Below the pieces are notes generated by a model. That model was not told where the DNA came from. It ran no database searches and was given only the letters and a program-made list of their open reading frames with translations. A program made the translations under genes and the position numbers. A DNA stretch of 63,342 nucleotides from Evernia prunastri (Eukaryota > Ascomycota > Lecanoromycetes > Lecanorales > Parmeliaceae), in assembly GCA_003184365.1 (NCBI GenBank), contig NKYR01000159.1, positions 1 to 63,342 on the forward strand, in the 5' to 3' direction. Below are positions 42,066 through 53,039 of the stretch, piece after piece (the stretch's first letter is position 1; each line of letters starts with the position of its first letter).

Positions 42066-43020
42066 TCAAGCCTTCCCGGCGGAAAGGGGGGGCCCCTCTT
42101 CTTCCCTCGCCGTAACCCTCGCCTTGGTGGCCGAGTCCGTCGCCCAGAGGAAGACGCCGATGCTGCCTTTGCTGCCTGTGCGTATATGCGATGCCCACGT
42201 TAGCCAGACACACAGAGACAAATACACACACACAAACACACGACACAAAGACCACCTTAGCATGCACGGCACGGCTTCAAAAAAAAACATCAGCAAACTC
42301 ACCGACAGCCTCCCACCCAGGCCGCCGTGACGGCAGCAGGCAGTCCTGCTCCACCACGCGCGCGGCGGCGTAGATGTCGCGGTAGGTGGCGGTGTCGGAC
42401 TGCTCGAAGGCGGGGGGGCCGGAGCCGGCGCCGGGCAGAGGGGCGCGGGAGACGAAGCGGTCGAGGAGGATGATGGAGAGGGTGCAGGAGTCTGTTTTGT
42501 TTCCGCGCCCGAGGGGGGGGGTGGGGCTTAGCGTTAGTCTTTCTCTTATGCCCGTTTGCGCTTGTTGTTGGGGGGGATATGGTTGTGACGCGGTGTTCTC
42601 TCTTTCTTTCTCTCTTTCTGGGCTGGGTTGGGGGAAAGGGGGCTGTGGGGGAAGGAAGGAAAGAAGGATACACATCATGGATGGCTACTGACTGACGGTA
42701 TACTGCGCCGGCGTCCTCACGGACGGATTCGACGTCTTCCGGTAGTCCCCCTCGGCGATGAACTCGTAGACCTGCTGCGCGGGTTTCTTCACCACCTCGT
42801 CGATGTAGACCTGCTGGATCGCCGTGAAGCAGTCCTCGACGAGGAAGGCGTAGGCCTGCCAGTCGCGCGATTTGGCGCAGCGGGTCGTCGCGGTGAGGTT
42901 TGGGGCGGGGTTGGCGGTGGTGGTGGTTAGGTCGAGGGGCGGGGAGGGTTCGAGGGGGGGAGCTGCGAGGGCGAGGAGGGCAAGGAAGGGGAGGAGGAGG
43001 AGGAGGAGGAGGATGGGCAT
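42066..43020 (-). CDS. Small secreted Cys protein (paralog B)
   Basis: Three exons, 43020-42693, 42491-42303 and 42175-42066, give 208 aa with consistent phase. Signal peptide MPILLLLLLLPFLALLALAA precedes a mature part with cysteines in TTRCAKSRD, VEDCFTAIQQVY, DSCTLSIILLDRF and VVEQDCLLPS, then GWEAVGSKGSIGVFLWATDS. The order DC-x2-A-x4-V, C-x-L/I-x-I, Y-x-D-I-x-x-A-x-x-V-x-x-x-C, G-x-x-G-x-x-x-V-x-V matches the proteins at 16574-17104 and 59078-59650. The first donor is ambiguous: two GTCAGT-like sites overlap and the chosen one preserves frame. The function is not known to me; apoplastic or effector-like roles would be speculation. It lies about 380 bp downstream of the co-oriented OsmC gene. 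Confidence 0.75.
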
Positions 43021-43397
43021 TCTGATCGGGGGATGGGAGGAGGGTGGGGGATGAAGCTTGCTCCTCGCGGGCGTGTGAGCTTGGTGAATAGAAGAGGGTA
43101 TTCGCCCTGAGGTCTTCTCTTTATCGTGTAGGAAATCCCTCAGCGTACCCCGGATCTCCCCGCGGCTCGAGCCTGCGACTTGCGCGGGGAAGTGGAGGTG
43201 TAAGGGTATAATAAATGACAGGCCAAACAGCGCGCATCGCATCAAAAGATAACCATCGCGATTAACCAAAGAACCTCGAGACCCTTTTGGACCCCCTCTC
43301 CTGCGGCTTGCGAGATGACCGCTGATAAGGAGTTTTCGACAATGGCAAGAGTGACTTGCTGACGAGGTACTACTACCCCCGTCACCCAACCCACCCG
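43021..43397. other. Promoter region of the secreted gene
   Basis: Sequence between the stop of OsmC and the ATG of the secreted gene, both on the minus strand. The open frame continues upstream of ATG 43020 but has no conserved content. Nothing else seen. Confidence 0.45.
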
Positions 43398-43940
43398 TCA
43401 CAAGCCCAATCCTCCCTCCTTCTTCGAACACGACACACTGACCCTCGGCCCCTGCGCAATCGTCTGCAACACAACACAATACCTCTCCGTCAACCTCACC
43501 AACCTATCCACCACCCCCTCCTCCGCATCCGTCACCAACGCAAACACCAACCTCACCGCCACGAACCCCACCCTCGCTTCCCGATCCACCCCCAACGTGC
43601 CGCGGAAATCCAGATCCCCCTCGGCCCGCACCTCGCCCTCTTTAACATCGACGCCCATGGCCGTCGCCACCGCTTTGAGCGTGACGCCCGCGCACGCGAC
43701 GAGCGCTTCGAGCAGCATGTCGCCGGAGCAGAGCTCGCCGGAGACGGCCGGGTCGTCGCCGCCGGCGGCGGGGTGGAGGCCGGCGGTTTTGGACAGGGCG
43801 GGGCCGGAGGCGAGGGAGCAGGCGATGGAGGTGGACGAGAGGGTTGCTGTGGTTTTGAGGGTGAGGAGGGCGGAGGCGGGGTCCTTTTTGTAGCGCTCTT
43901 TCAGGGGGGCTTGTTTGGCGCGGAGGGTGGTGGCGTCCAT
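43398..43940 (-). CDS. OsmC/Ohr-family peroxide-detoxifying protein
   Basis: Single exon, 180 aa, starting at ATG 43940. The two redox cysteines of the OsmC fold are present in context: GELCSGDMLLEALVACAGVT on the long central helix and LTERYCVVLQTI near the C-terminus. N-terminal strands (RYKKDPASALLTLKTTATL) and HPAAGGDD also fit. OsmC-like proteins reduce organic hydroperoxides with a Cys pair and thiol cofactors. No targeting signal is obvious, so a cytosolic location is assumed. An additional Cys (VACAG) lies one turn after the first. The upstream in-frame extension to 44069 lacks an ATG of better context and is left out. Confidence 0.9.
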   Translation of the reverse strand: MDATTLRAKQAPLKERYKKDPASALLTLKTTATLSSTSIACSLASGPALSKTAGLHPAAGGDDPAVSGELCSGDMLLEALVACAGVTLKAVATAMGVDVKEGEVRAEGDLDFRGTLGVDREARVGFVAVRLVFALVTDAEEGVVDRLVRLTERYCVVLQTIAQGPRVSVSCSKKEGGLGL

Positions 43941-44787
43941 GGTTTTTTTTGGGGAGCGAGGGATATGGGGAGTGATGCGTAGATGTCGGTAGGGTCGGAT
44001 TGTAGAAGATGATGGTTGTGGGCGATTTGCGGGGCAGGTATCAAGCCATATCCCCGAGTCCGGAATCATAAACGACGGTATTTTATTTATCAGCGCTTAC
44101 ACGAGTATAATACCATAACTTTCACGAAACCAACACACACACACACTTCAACCCGGAAAACCCTTCGAAGCACATCGCATACATTCCCCTCCCCCTACCA
44201 AATTCCCTTTTCCGCCCGACCCCTCAAGACCCCCGCCCCCCTCCCCACCTCACCGCCATCTTCAAGGCCTATCCATCAACCCTCCTCCTCTCTCTATCCA
44301 GCCCGCGGCACAGGACGCGTTTGTCCACTGCTCACTCTACTTTAAACTACCAATACCAATAACGTCTCTTCCATCCCATCTCACGCAACAGTCGTCAATC
44401 CCACGTCTGTAAACACACACACACACACCGACTTATCTCTGCGGCTCGATTTATTTCCCGTTCCATATTCCCTGTTCGGGCTTGGTTGGGGTGTGAAGGA
44501 AGGGGTCGACCGTCTTGACGTTTCTGACGGTGGCGATTTGATTGGATGGGAAAGGATGAGACGGACTGCTCAGAAGATAATTGTCATTATTCTTTCATCA
44601 TCGTCGTCGTCGCCATGATTATCATCTATCTCGTCGCCTTTCCTTTCCGTTCCTTTCCACTCCACTCCTCTCTCCCCTCCCTGTGTACATACAAAGTACA
44701 ATTCAAATCGCCCCTACTACAGCCAGCCCTATTCCAACATCCAAACCACCACCCATCCGCCTGCCAAAATCCCCTCATTCCCCCCTC
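43941..44787. other. Spacer with CA repeats
   Basis: Promoter of OsmC and 3' region of the phosphatase-like gene. It contains CA runs at about 44132-44147 and 44412-44428 and GTC/CGT-type triplets near 44601-44612. No gene seen. Confidence 0.45.
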
Positions 44788-46305
44788 TCAAGCATTCGGC
44801 TTCACAGCCCCCTCCCTCGCCCCAGCCCCCAGCCTGCGCTTACTGACCAACCTCAACCCAGCCACGAGCATGATCAGCCCCTCCACGCCCAGTACAACAG
44901 CCAGCGTAACCATAGCGCCAATGACGCCCGCGACAGGCTTGCTCACACCGCCCGCGCCCCCACCACCGTTACCATGACTGCCCGTGCTCCCGCTCTCACC
45001 GCCGGAAGACGGCGCCGTAAGCGTCGCCGGAGCGCACACGCCCGTCGAATTCCCGCACGCTCGGCACCAATCCGCCTGCGAGCCGATCGCGAACTTCCCC
45101 ATGCCCGCGGCGAAATCCGTCCAACGGAGCGCCAAGTTCTGCTGACCGAAGAGCGGGTACGCGACCGGGACGCTGGAATTGCCCGTCGTGCCGTTGTGCC
45201 AGAAGAACCGGACCTGGACGTCGTCGGGCGACGGGAACGGCGTGGGCGGGGCGTCGGTGAAGAGTTCGAACGTCATGGTGGAGGCGTAGTCCGGGAGGCC
45301 GGTCCAGTCGGCGCCGAGGGAGGTCAGGTTGGCGAGGCCGAAGAAGGATTGGAACTGGCCGTAGGCGCCGAATTGGATGTTGACGGCGGGTGCGGCGGCG
45401 GTGCCGTTGGCGGCGATGGTGGCGTTGAGGGCGGAGACGATCTGGGCGGCGAGGGTGGCGCCGGCAATGGCGCGGACGGGGTCGGAGTTGTTGTAGGCGA
45501 GGCTGTACTCGTGGGTGTCGGCCAGGGTGCGGATCTGGAGGAGGGTGTCGGCGGTGAGGAGGTCGGACGAGGGGATGGTGGCGTTGTGGATTTCGGCGAC
45601 GTTGAGGTAGTCGAAAACTAATGGCGGGGTTTTATTAGCTCGTCTGGGAGAACAGAGTGGGGGAAGCTGGGAAGGAGAAAACCCACTTGAGTAAGCGTTG
45701 GCAAAAGTCGCCTGGCTGGCGTTGAAGGTGGTATTGATAACCGGCAGGATGCTGCCGTAGAAAGCTCGGGTGCTGTTCAGAAGCGCCAAGTACTCGGGCG
45801 AGGCGAAGTAATTGTTCGAGCTGACCTCGGCATTCGCGCAATTGCTCGCACCCTGCAGCCACGCGGAGTCCTCGCTGCTCGTGCCGGCGGAGAGCGTCTG
45901 AATCGGGATGATCTGGTACCCATCCAGCGGCGCCTCCACGACGGTGCCATTGCCGAGCGTCTGACTCCCCAACGCGGCGCCGACGGGCGGATAGAGGCCC
46001 TGGAGGAAGCCCTGGGCGGAGGGCCAGAGGACGTTATCGAGGGGCGCGGAGGCGGCGATCTGGGACTGCCTGACGGTGTCGGGTTGGATGCCGTTGACGG
46101 GGGAGGTGCCGTTGATGTAGGTCTGGCGGAACCAGGTGCCGGAGGAGAAGGCCTCGCGGTAGCCCAGGTCGGTGAGTTTGGTGGGGGGCCATGCTTTGGC
46201 GGTGCGGTCGCCGTGGCGGGAGAAGATGTAGAGGCCGAGGACGGTTTCTGCGGCCTGGGTGAGGGGGAGGAGGAGAGCGAGGGTGAGGAGAGGGTGCGAG
46301 AGCAT
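44788..46305 (-). CDS. Histidine acid phosphatase-like membrane protein
   Basis: Exons 46305-45687 and 45617-44788 give 482 aa. The 69-bp intron (GTGGGT/TAG) is a multiple of three without stops, so retention would add 23 residues; removing it restores ANAYSIFDYLNVAEIHNAT. A signal peptide (to about Ala19) leads into LGLYIFSRHGDRTAKAWP, with the phosphohistidine RHG motif at residues 30-32. The second catalytic element of the family, normally HD or HE, should lie near FGAYGQFQSFFGL but no such pair is there. The C-terminus has a Gly-rich linker and a TM helix (VAGVIGAMVTLAVVLGVEGL) followed by a basic tail. It is an extracellular, membrane-anchored phosphatase relative. Catalytic activity is doubtful; several N-glycosylation sequons exist. 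Confidence 0.88.
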   Translation of the reverse strand: MLSHPLLTLALLLPLTQAAETVLGLYIFSRHGDRTAKAWPPTKLTDLGYREAFSSGTWFRQTYINGTSPVNGIQPDTVRQSQIAASAPLDNVLWPSAQGFLQGLYPPVGAALGSQTLGNGTVVEAPLDGYQIIPIQTLSAGTSSEDSAWLQGASNCANAEVSSNNYFASPEYLALLNSTRAFYGSILPVINTTFNASQATFANAYSSGFSPSQLPPLCSPRRANKTPPLVFDYLNVAEIHNATIPSSDLLTADTLLQIRTLADTHEYSLAYNNSDPVRAIAGATLAAQIVSALNATIAANGTAAAPAVNIQFGAYGQFQSFFGLANLTSLGADWTGLPDYASTMTFELFTDAPPTPFPSPDDVQVRFFWHNGTTGNSSVPVAYPLFGQQNLALRWTDFAAGMGKFAIGSQADWCRACGNSTGVCAPATLTAPSSGGESGSTGSHGNGGGGAGGVSKPVAGVIGAMVTLAVVLGVEGLIMLVAGLRLVSKRRLGAGAREGAVKPNA

Positions 46306-47214
46306 GGTGTCGAGTTGTCAAGCAAGGCAGTGAAGATATGATGAAGATAAGGAGGAATAAGATGAGAAAGGAAGAGAGGATGAAGGAGAAAAGGAAGAAG
46401 AAGAAGACAGCAGTATCAAGCGGCTATTCTTCTTATCAAAAAGAAAATGATAATTCAAATAATAATCGTCGGAAAATGCTCAAGAATTCAATCAAAGATT
46501 CTAACTTACTACACGATAGAGTATCAATCAATTGATCAACCCCACAATCAAAATTTGCCACCACAGACAGTACTACCTTAGAGTACACTACAATCATTAT
46601 TGCCCCACATCCAACGCCTCCAAAGTCTAGACTCCCTCGCTTGCCTAACACCCATCAGGCCTAGTAACACGCAGATCGGACCCAGTCACCAGGTAAGCTT
46701 AAGCGAAAACAAACCAACGACACCCACCCACACTACTCTGCCTATACCTATGCTGCCGAGTCTTCTCCCCTTCGAATTGACCGCCCCATGCAGGATTGTA
46801 AAACAGACATATTGTAAATGCAGACAAGACCCAGTCACAAGACGTAAGGTGATATGTATGTACAATGCGGGCATGCATGCTGAATAATGGTGGGATCTAT
46901 CATGACCCTTTTTTCATTATCTTTTTGGGAAGAACAGAGGGGGGGGGTATGGAATGGTATGGACGGATGGGAAACCCCTGCTTCAAAAGGTGATGAAGAT
47001 ATACACACACGTCTGATTGGTATAAGATGCATAATGCGTGCTCTGCTCCGCCGTGAACCGTGACCGTGACAAGCCACATGCGAATTCCACGCGAGAGATC
47101 CCCCATCTCCGATATGGGAGACGATCAGGGAAAAAGAGGGGGGTTACAAGAAAATGGACAAAATCGGACGCTACATGGTGCTTCTCGGGGGCACCCGGCA
47201 CCGTGGCCAGGGCT
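46306..47214. other. Spacer, no gene seen
   Basis: Upstream region of the phosphatase-like gene, rich in GAA/GAAG purine words at about 46345-46412, and the 3' region of striatin. Short ORFs are unsupported. Confidence 0.45.
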
Positions 47215-49962
47215 CTATACCTGCCTGTCTGGCTCCCCGTTCGACCTCGAAAACACCTTCACCACGCCGTCCCCGCCTCCGCTGACCACCCACCTGCCGT
47301 CCTGGCTCCACACGACGCTGCAGATCCCTTCGCCCCGCATGAGCCGGTGGCTCGTGATCTCTTGCGCGCAGGATCGTTTCTCCAACGACCAGAACCGTAG
47401 ACTGGCATCGTGTCCGGCGGAGACAAGTTCCCCACCCGATGGTGAGAGCGAGAGCGCCGAGATGGCCGCCGGGTGCGCTAGCATGTTGTACGTGCATTGA
47501 CCTACATCCATCAGTATCCAAACACATAATAGAACAAAGGGAATGATTTACCGCTGTTGGCATCGAAGAATCTGATATAGCGATCTTCGTGTCCACTGAG
47601 TATCATACCTTCAACCCCACTGCTCGAGCCCGTAGGACCAGGTACCATGCTCTCATCCTCGGATACGCCTCTTCCAGAATCAAAGCTCATGCTACCCTCC
47701 AGACCAACCGTTGTAGCGGCTATTGCGTTGACACCTGTGCCTGGAGTGCCATCGTACGTTTCCAAACTTGCCATACCCACCATTTCCTCTGCTCTGCGGG
47801 TATTGTAGACCAGAATCGAAGCATCAGCATAAGACACGACGAAAGTGTCACCGGACATGGTCAAAGGACATATACAAGTGGGTGATGGGTGATTGGGCCT
47901 CTCTATTCGGTGGACCAGGGAGTATTGAAATGGTTTCGAAGTAGCGGTGTTTGGCTGTGGTGAGGATGGGAAGTTGGAGCCTGCCGATACCGAATTTGCC
48001 CTTCGACTACCTCCCGTACCTCTCCTCGATGCTTGGTGTGGTGACGACGTCTGAGGTGGGCTGCTGACAGCCCAGATGAGTATTGTTCCATCTGCTGCAC
48101 CGGATGCAAGTATCGTTCGGTCTGGTCCACCGTGATGTATCGATTGATCCCCAAGTACGGATGCAGAAGTTCCAGGCAGGACACAGACTGTCCACACGGC
48201 GTCTGTATGACCATCCAATGTAGCTTTCGGGCCAACACTGCCCCGTTCCCATACCCGTACTGTAGCGTCCTGCCCTCCCGAGAAGACCCAGCCATCTCCT
48301 TGTGCCCTACCCCCATTTGTAAATGGCTGATGTACAGCTGATGCAGCGAGGGAAAGGACGGCGCCAGTGTGGCCTCGATGGGTTTGATCGCATTTCAGAT
48401 CCAGATCGTCTCCCTTATTTGGATTGCTGCCAGCCGTCCATCTCTTGATCGTCCCGTCGTCCCCAGCAGTGCAGATCTCTGGTTGCGCGGGGCTCCCTCC
48501 ACCAGTGAAAATGACGGATCGCACGACGTCAAGATGACCTCTGAGAGCAAAGCGAACCTTGAACTGGCCAGGATCACCTCTAAAGCTACCACCTGTATGC
48601 GATGTTGATAGCTCCCTCAGCTCATGTGATCCATCGCTCGCCCGTCTTCTCGATAAAGAGCTCTTCCGCCTATGCGAACCGGGTCCGCCGCGTGAAGGAG
48701 ACTTCAGCGCATTGTTGTTCGCGCTTGGAAAGACGTCGGTATCGAGTCTTTGTGGTAATGGTTGCTCTGGCGGAGGCCGATCGTCAGTCGGAGGCTCTGC
48801 AGGGTCGTCAAAATTCCATCCATCTGCATCGGCAACCTCCGACTCTTCTGACATCCTGGTTTTTTCCTCTTCATCGCGAGAGAGTATGGGCCGACCAAAT
48901 GAATCATAACTATGTGCAACCTTTTCGACTTGCTCATCGCGATCACGGTTAGGGAAGCTGTGTTCTGATCGAGGCTGGTTTGACCGATCAATAGCGGTGG
49001 GAGGCGCATTCTGCTGTTGCGCTGTTCGTTCGGGCTGACTTCGGGTCATATACGATGCCTGTTCTGGTTGCTGTGAGGTGCGAGATAGTGCTGGGATATC
49101 AGAAACTCGAGGGACGGGTGGAGGCTGATGATTAGGTTGAGGGGATGGTCCGAGAGATCCGATATTGTTCGGTAGCTGCTTTTGTCTTTGCTGCACATAG
49201 ACCTCCTCTAAAGATCTTTGTGGTTGCTGATCGTTGGCGTATTGGTGATTCTGAAGCGCTTGCTCCGACTCTTCGCTGTATTGCTGCTGGCCATTGAACG
49301 ACAAGACATGGTAGGAGACCTCTTCGACACATTTGCCTAGGTACAACCGTGACCGCTCTCTTTCCGATTCATGTCTGAGGTTTGGAGATGATTGATCTTC
49401 AGGTTCGAGGTCGAGGAAGGAATTATGAGGTTTACCTGGAGGTCGCAGATTATGTTAGCCACCAACAATTCAAAATGCGGAAACATGCCTACCCTTAGAT
49501 GTCGGCCTGACGTTCGGCTTCGTGATCTGGCTCTCCTCTTTCTTATCCTCCGTTTGCGACCCAGATTGTGGAGTTTTGGCCTTTTCCCTTTCCTTTTTCA
49601 GGGCATGCTCCAGGAGTCTGATGTGCTTATCCATCGATTCTCGCAATCGCTTGTTCGTCCTCCCATCTCCCTCAAGTTTTCCTATCCGCGACTTCATTTC
49701 AGCTCTTTCAATTTGCCAGGCATTCCGTTCACGCTCATGTCTATGCCATTCAGTCTGTAGGAAGCGCATCACCCCTATAACGGAAGTCGGGTCAGTAGGG
49801 AAGTCTGAAATAGTCACAGGTGAAAACACTGGTGTGTGTTATGTGCTTACCTTGTAATGTATACTCCGTGCCTTGAGGCTGCCCTCCGCTATTACCTGCC
49901 TCACTCCCACCACCGGCACTCCCTCCGCTGCCCCCCATGCCAACGGAGTTCTGCCATGCCAT
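47215..49962 (-). CDS. Striatin (STRIPAK scaffold; PRO11/HAM-3 ortholog)
   Basis: Four exons, 49962-49851, 49774-49493, 49435-47552 and 47501-47215, give 854 aa with consistent phases. The N-terminal signature YTLQGVMRFLQTEWHRHERE, with RNAWQIERAEMKSRIGKLEG just after, is the conserved striatin start with coiled coil, followed by HIRLLEHALKKEREKAK and LYLGKCVEEVSYHVLSF. The middle is Gln/Ser/Pro-rich and disordered. The C-terminal half is a WD40 propeller (LRGHLDVVRSVIF, TAGDDGTIKRW, RGHTGAVLSLAAS, FSGGQDATVRVW, LDGHTDAVWTVCVL, SGAADGTILIW, LSGHEDRYIRFFD, SAGHDASLRFW, SGGGDGVVKVF). Striatin scaffolds PP2A and kinases at the nuclear envelope/ER. In filamentous fungi it is needed for cell fusion and fruiting-body development, which ties it functionally to heterokaryon formation. 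Confidence 0.96.
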
Positions 49963-51255
49963 TGTCTCTTAGACTCTCACAGCCGCACAATCATTACCAT
50001 TCACCTAGACGTAACTAACGGATCTGGATTGGTAATCTGTTTGAATTGAATCGGTATTGTCGCGAGCTGTGAATTAGAAGCTCTTCTCATACGGTGGTGT
50101 CAATTCGGTAAGACAAAGGCGAAGAGATAGGTGGGATGGATACTTTGAAAAGTTGTCGCTGAATCCAGGTGAGTATCCTCCAGCTCTCATGATACATCAA
50201 CGGTTCTCAACGGGTAGAAGCATTAACGGTCTGTTGGAGGCGAAATCAAAGGTCCAACTTGGCAATCAATCCGTCGCGCCAAGTATCGTAGGGCTGAGCG
50301 ATCCCGCGTTTTCTTTCTCCTTTTTCCGGGCCGTTCTTTTCCCCGCTTGCTTAGGGTGTTAATTTTCTTAATGGCTTCACTGCACCTTCTTTTAAGAGCA
50401 GCCAGCCCTTCGAGACTTGATATTATAAGCAAGAGTACGCTGCTTCATGCGCGAAGAAGGGCAGCTGTGATGGTAGGTACGAAGAAGCGAGGGTTCTTGA
50501 AATTTGTTTTCATCAGCTGGCTGAGGTCTTGAGGAGTATGACATCGCGTGACCTCTTTGGATCAATTCGGTAAAGAGAAGGACTATCTGTGTTCGTAGCA
50601 ATCCGATCCAATCCTAACCCCCCTCATTCTGTGCTAAAATGCTAGATTCTATTATGCTCAACACCTCAATAATTTTGTTTGCTTGGTGGGGATTCTACAC
50701 TACGAATGGCGACGAGCAGGTAGGTAGAGTACCTACAACGACACAAGCTCAGGTACTGTCATTTGTACAAGCATGCAGCTTGATTGTTATCAATTGGAAG
50801 GACTTCTCACCATGGCGTGATTGTTGCAAATACTTTCCAATGAAAGTAGCTATAAGATCTCGCATATGAAAACCTTAGCTATGCTTGCACCCCAATATTA
50901 TTCTTGATACTTATAAGACGTTGCTCATCTCACCGCAGAACTCTACTGCCCCTGTCTAGTATCGTTGCAGAAGAGGCAAATAAAATCTCAATGGTGCTCA
51001 GATTGAAGTTTCTCGATGTTCAAGAAAATGCCTTTTCTTGTATGTGGTTGGCAAATAATCCCCTCTAAAATCTTGCCCCGACCGTCGTTGGTCTTTTCCA
51101 TTTCGAATATCATCTATATAATACCTCTACCCTCCTTGTCTCTTTTTGAACCACTTCCTTCACATTGTCTCCACTGCCAATTCTGTTAAGACGCTTCCGA
51201 GATAGACCCAGTCTATACATTATCTGTGCTTCTCGCACTCTCCCCAGAGCCAACC
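49963..51255. other. Spacer, no gene seen
   Basis: Divergent upstream regions of striatin and the wall protein. Open frames at 50153-50362, 50347-50532 and 50639-50869 are short and lack domain-like content. Confidence 0.45.
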
Positions 51256-52906
51256 ATGGATCTCTCCAGTCACCCTTCCCTGTGCTACATATCAATTTTC
51301 AAGCATTATCTGCCACTCATCGTCTTTCCTCCTGCTCAGGCCTACTGCTCAATCCCCTTTTCTCAAAGGGCGATGCAAATCGGCGACCCTTTCCACTGTC
51401 CCAACGAAAGCCACCTGTGCAGACTACTCTCTGACCTGCAATCCGCTGACCCCGAGTTCGTCCAGGGCGTTTGGTATGTTATTCCCTTCAAGGGCCGACA
51501 GGATGCGTCGAACACTCATAGATTTCAGCTGCTGCATCGAAGACTGCGGCAAGTCGAAATCAGCCTTGATTAAAATAGCCACGACTCCCGAACCTACCAC
51601 TTCGTCTGCAAGCTCAGAAACAGGATACGCAAGCACAGCGCGGCCTACTCTGTCAGAGACTTCCGCTGCGACTGCTGGCCCAAAGACTCCACCCGAAATC
51701 CCGACGTCCCCAAATCCCCCCACCCATTTCCCAACTATCCACTCGGCCAGCCACGCGGTTTCGACATCGACTTCCCCTACGAAGCCTCCAACCATCAGCA
51801 GCTCACCAAGTCACCGCACGACAAGTCCAACCCAACCATCCAGTACACTGCTGACCACCCAAAAGCCCTCTACGACACCGCCCCCGAAACCAAGAACCAG
51901 TACCACGACCTCGATTCCGGCTCCAAAGCCATCTCCGACATCGACCCGGAAACCAAGTACCAGCACCAGCACCACGACCTCGACTCCGGCCCCGAAATCA
52001 AGCACAAGCACCACGACCTCGATTCCGGCCTCGAAACCCTCTCCGCCATCGGCTGCAAAACCGAGCACCAGCACCACGACCTTGACTCCGGCCCCGCCCC
52101 CAAATCCGAGCACCAGCACCACGACCTCGATCCCGGCTCCAAAGCCCTCTCCGACATCAACCCGGAAACCAAGCACCAGCACCAGCACCACGACCTCGAC
52201 TCCGGCCGCAACACCCTCTTCGACATCGACCCGGAAACCAAGCACCAGCACCAGTACCACGACCTCGACTCCAGCCCCAAAACCAAGCACCAGCACCAGC
52301 ACCACGACCTCGATCCCAGCCCCACCAAAACCCCCCCTCCCAACAACAACCCCCACACCCCCAAGCGCCGCTCCCAGCAACACACGCCCCGCCGCCTGCG
52401 TCAGCTGCTCCTACCCGACGCCCACAGCCGACTGCACGGAAATCCACGGCTACTCGCAGTACTACTCCGGCGCATGCCGGGTCGAAAAGGTGGACAACGC
52501 CGGCAACATCGATCCGCGGCACCCGCCCATCTACTCGTAACTCTCTCCCTCCTTTCTCCCCCCTTTCTCCCTCCCCTCCCCTCTCCTTTCCTTTCTCCCC
52601 CCTCCCCCTCCCTCCCCAACACCCACACGTGCCCGAATCCGCTAACCAAAAACGGACAGGACGTACCCAGGCACGCTGGACGCGTGCGCGGCGGCGAGCA
52701 GCTGCGCGCTGCGGTCCGAGGGGCTGGACGCGGGCGTGTACACGTCGTTCGACCTGCACTACCTGTGCTCGAACGCGAGCTGGGTGTGCGTGCAGTACTT
52801 CGGGGCGGGGTTCCGGCGGGCGGATTTCGACGTGGCGGATTTCGACGTGGCGGATTTCGACGTGGCGGTGGGGTTTGGGTATTATAGTTTGGGTAATCAT
52901 GGGTAG
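51256..52906 (+). CDS. Secreted Cys-rich, Ser/Thr-rich wall protein
   Basis: Exons 51256-51473, 51529-52536 and 52660-52906 give 490 aa. The first junction restores FVQGVCCCIEDCGKSK, a Cys cluster; the second joins HPPIYS to TYPGTLDACAAASSCALRS. The N-terminus has a hydrophobic stretch (YLPLIVFPPAQAYC) compatible with signal cleavage. Residues ~95-360 are Ser/Thr/Pro-rich, built from TSTTTSIPAPKPSP-type repeats, a mucin-like stalk expected to be O-glycosylated. The C-terminal module has eight or so cysteines (CVSCSYPTPTADCTEIHGYS, SCALRSEG, LCSNASWVCVQYF) and a triple GCGGATTTCGACGTG repeat giving ADFDV x3. No GPI site or TM helix is obvious. The family is not recognised; a wall adhesin or matrix role is inference. 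Confidence 0.75.
51890..52330 (+). repeat. Coding minisatellite, Ser/Thr/Pro repeats
   Basis: Tandem units around CCAGCACCACGACCTCGACT plus CCGGCCCCGAAACCAAG, of alternating length, encode KPSTSTTTSTPAP-type repeats. Unit lengths are multiples of three, so copy-number change preserves the frame. Confidence 0.9.
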
Positions 52907-53039
52907 ACGAGCGGGGGGGAGAGGGAGGGTGGGGGGGGGAAGAGAGAGAGATGTCTCTGGTGGGTTTAGAATGCTAGTCTGTCAAGATAGTCTAGATAGA
53001 TGAGGGTACATCTACTTTGTACAGGTCAAACACCACATT

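Noticed and set aside
44581..45621. 346-aa plus-strand frame
   Set aside because: Antisense to the phosphatase-like gene; Gly/Val/Asp-rich composition is a mirror of the real coding strand.
51811..52385. 190-aa minus-strand frame rich in Val/Leu/Gly
   Set aside because: Antisense reading of the Ser/Thr/Pro minisatellite.
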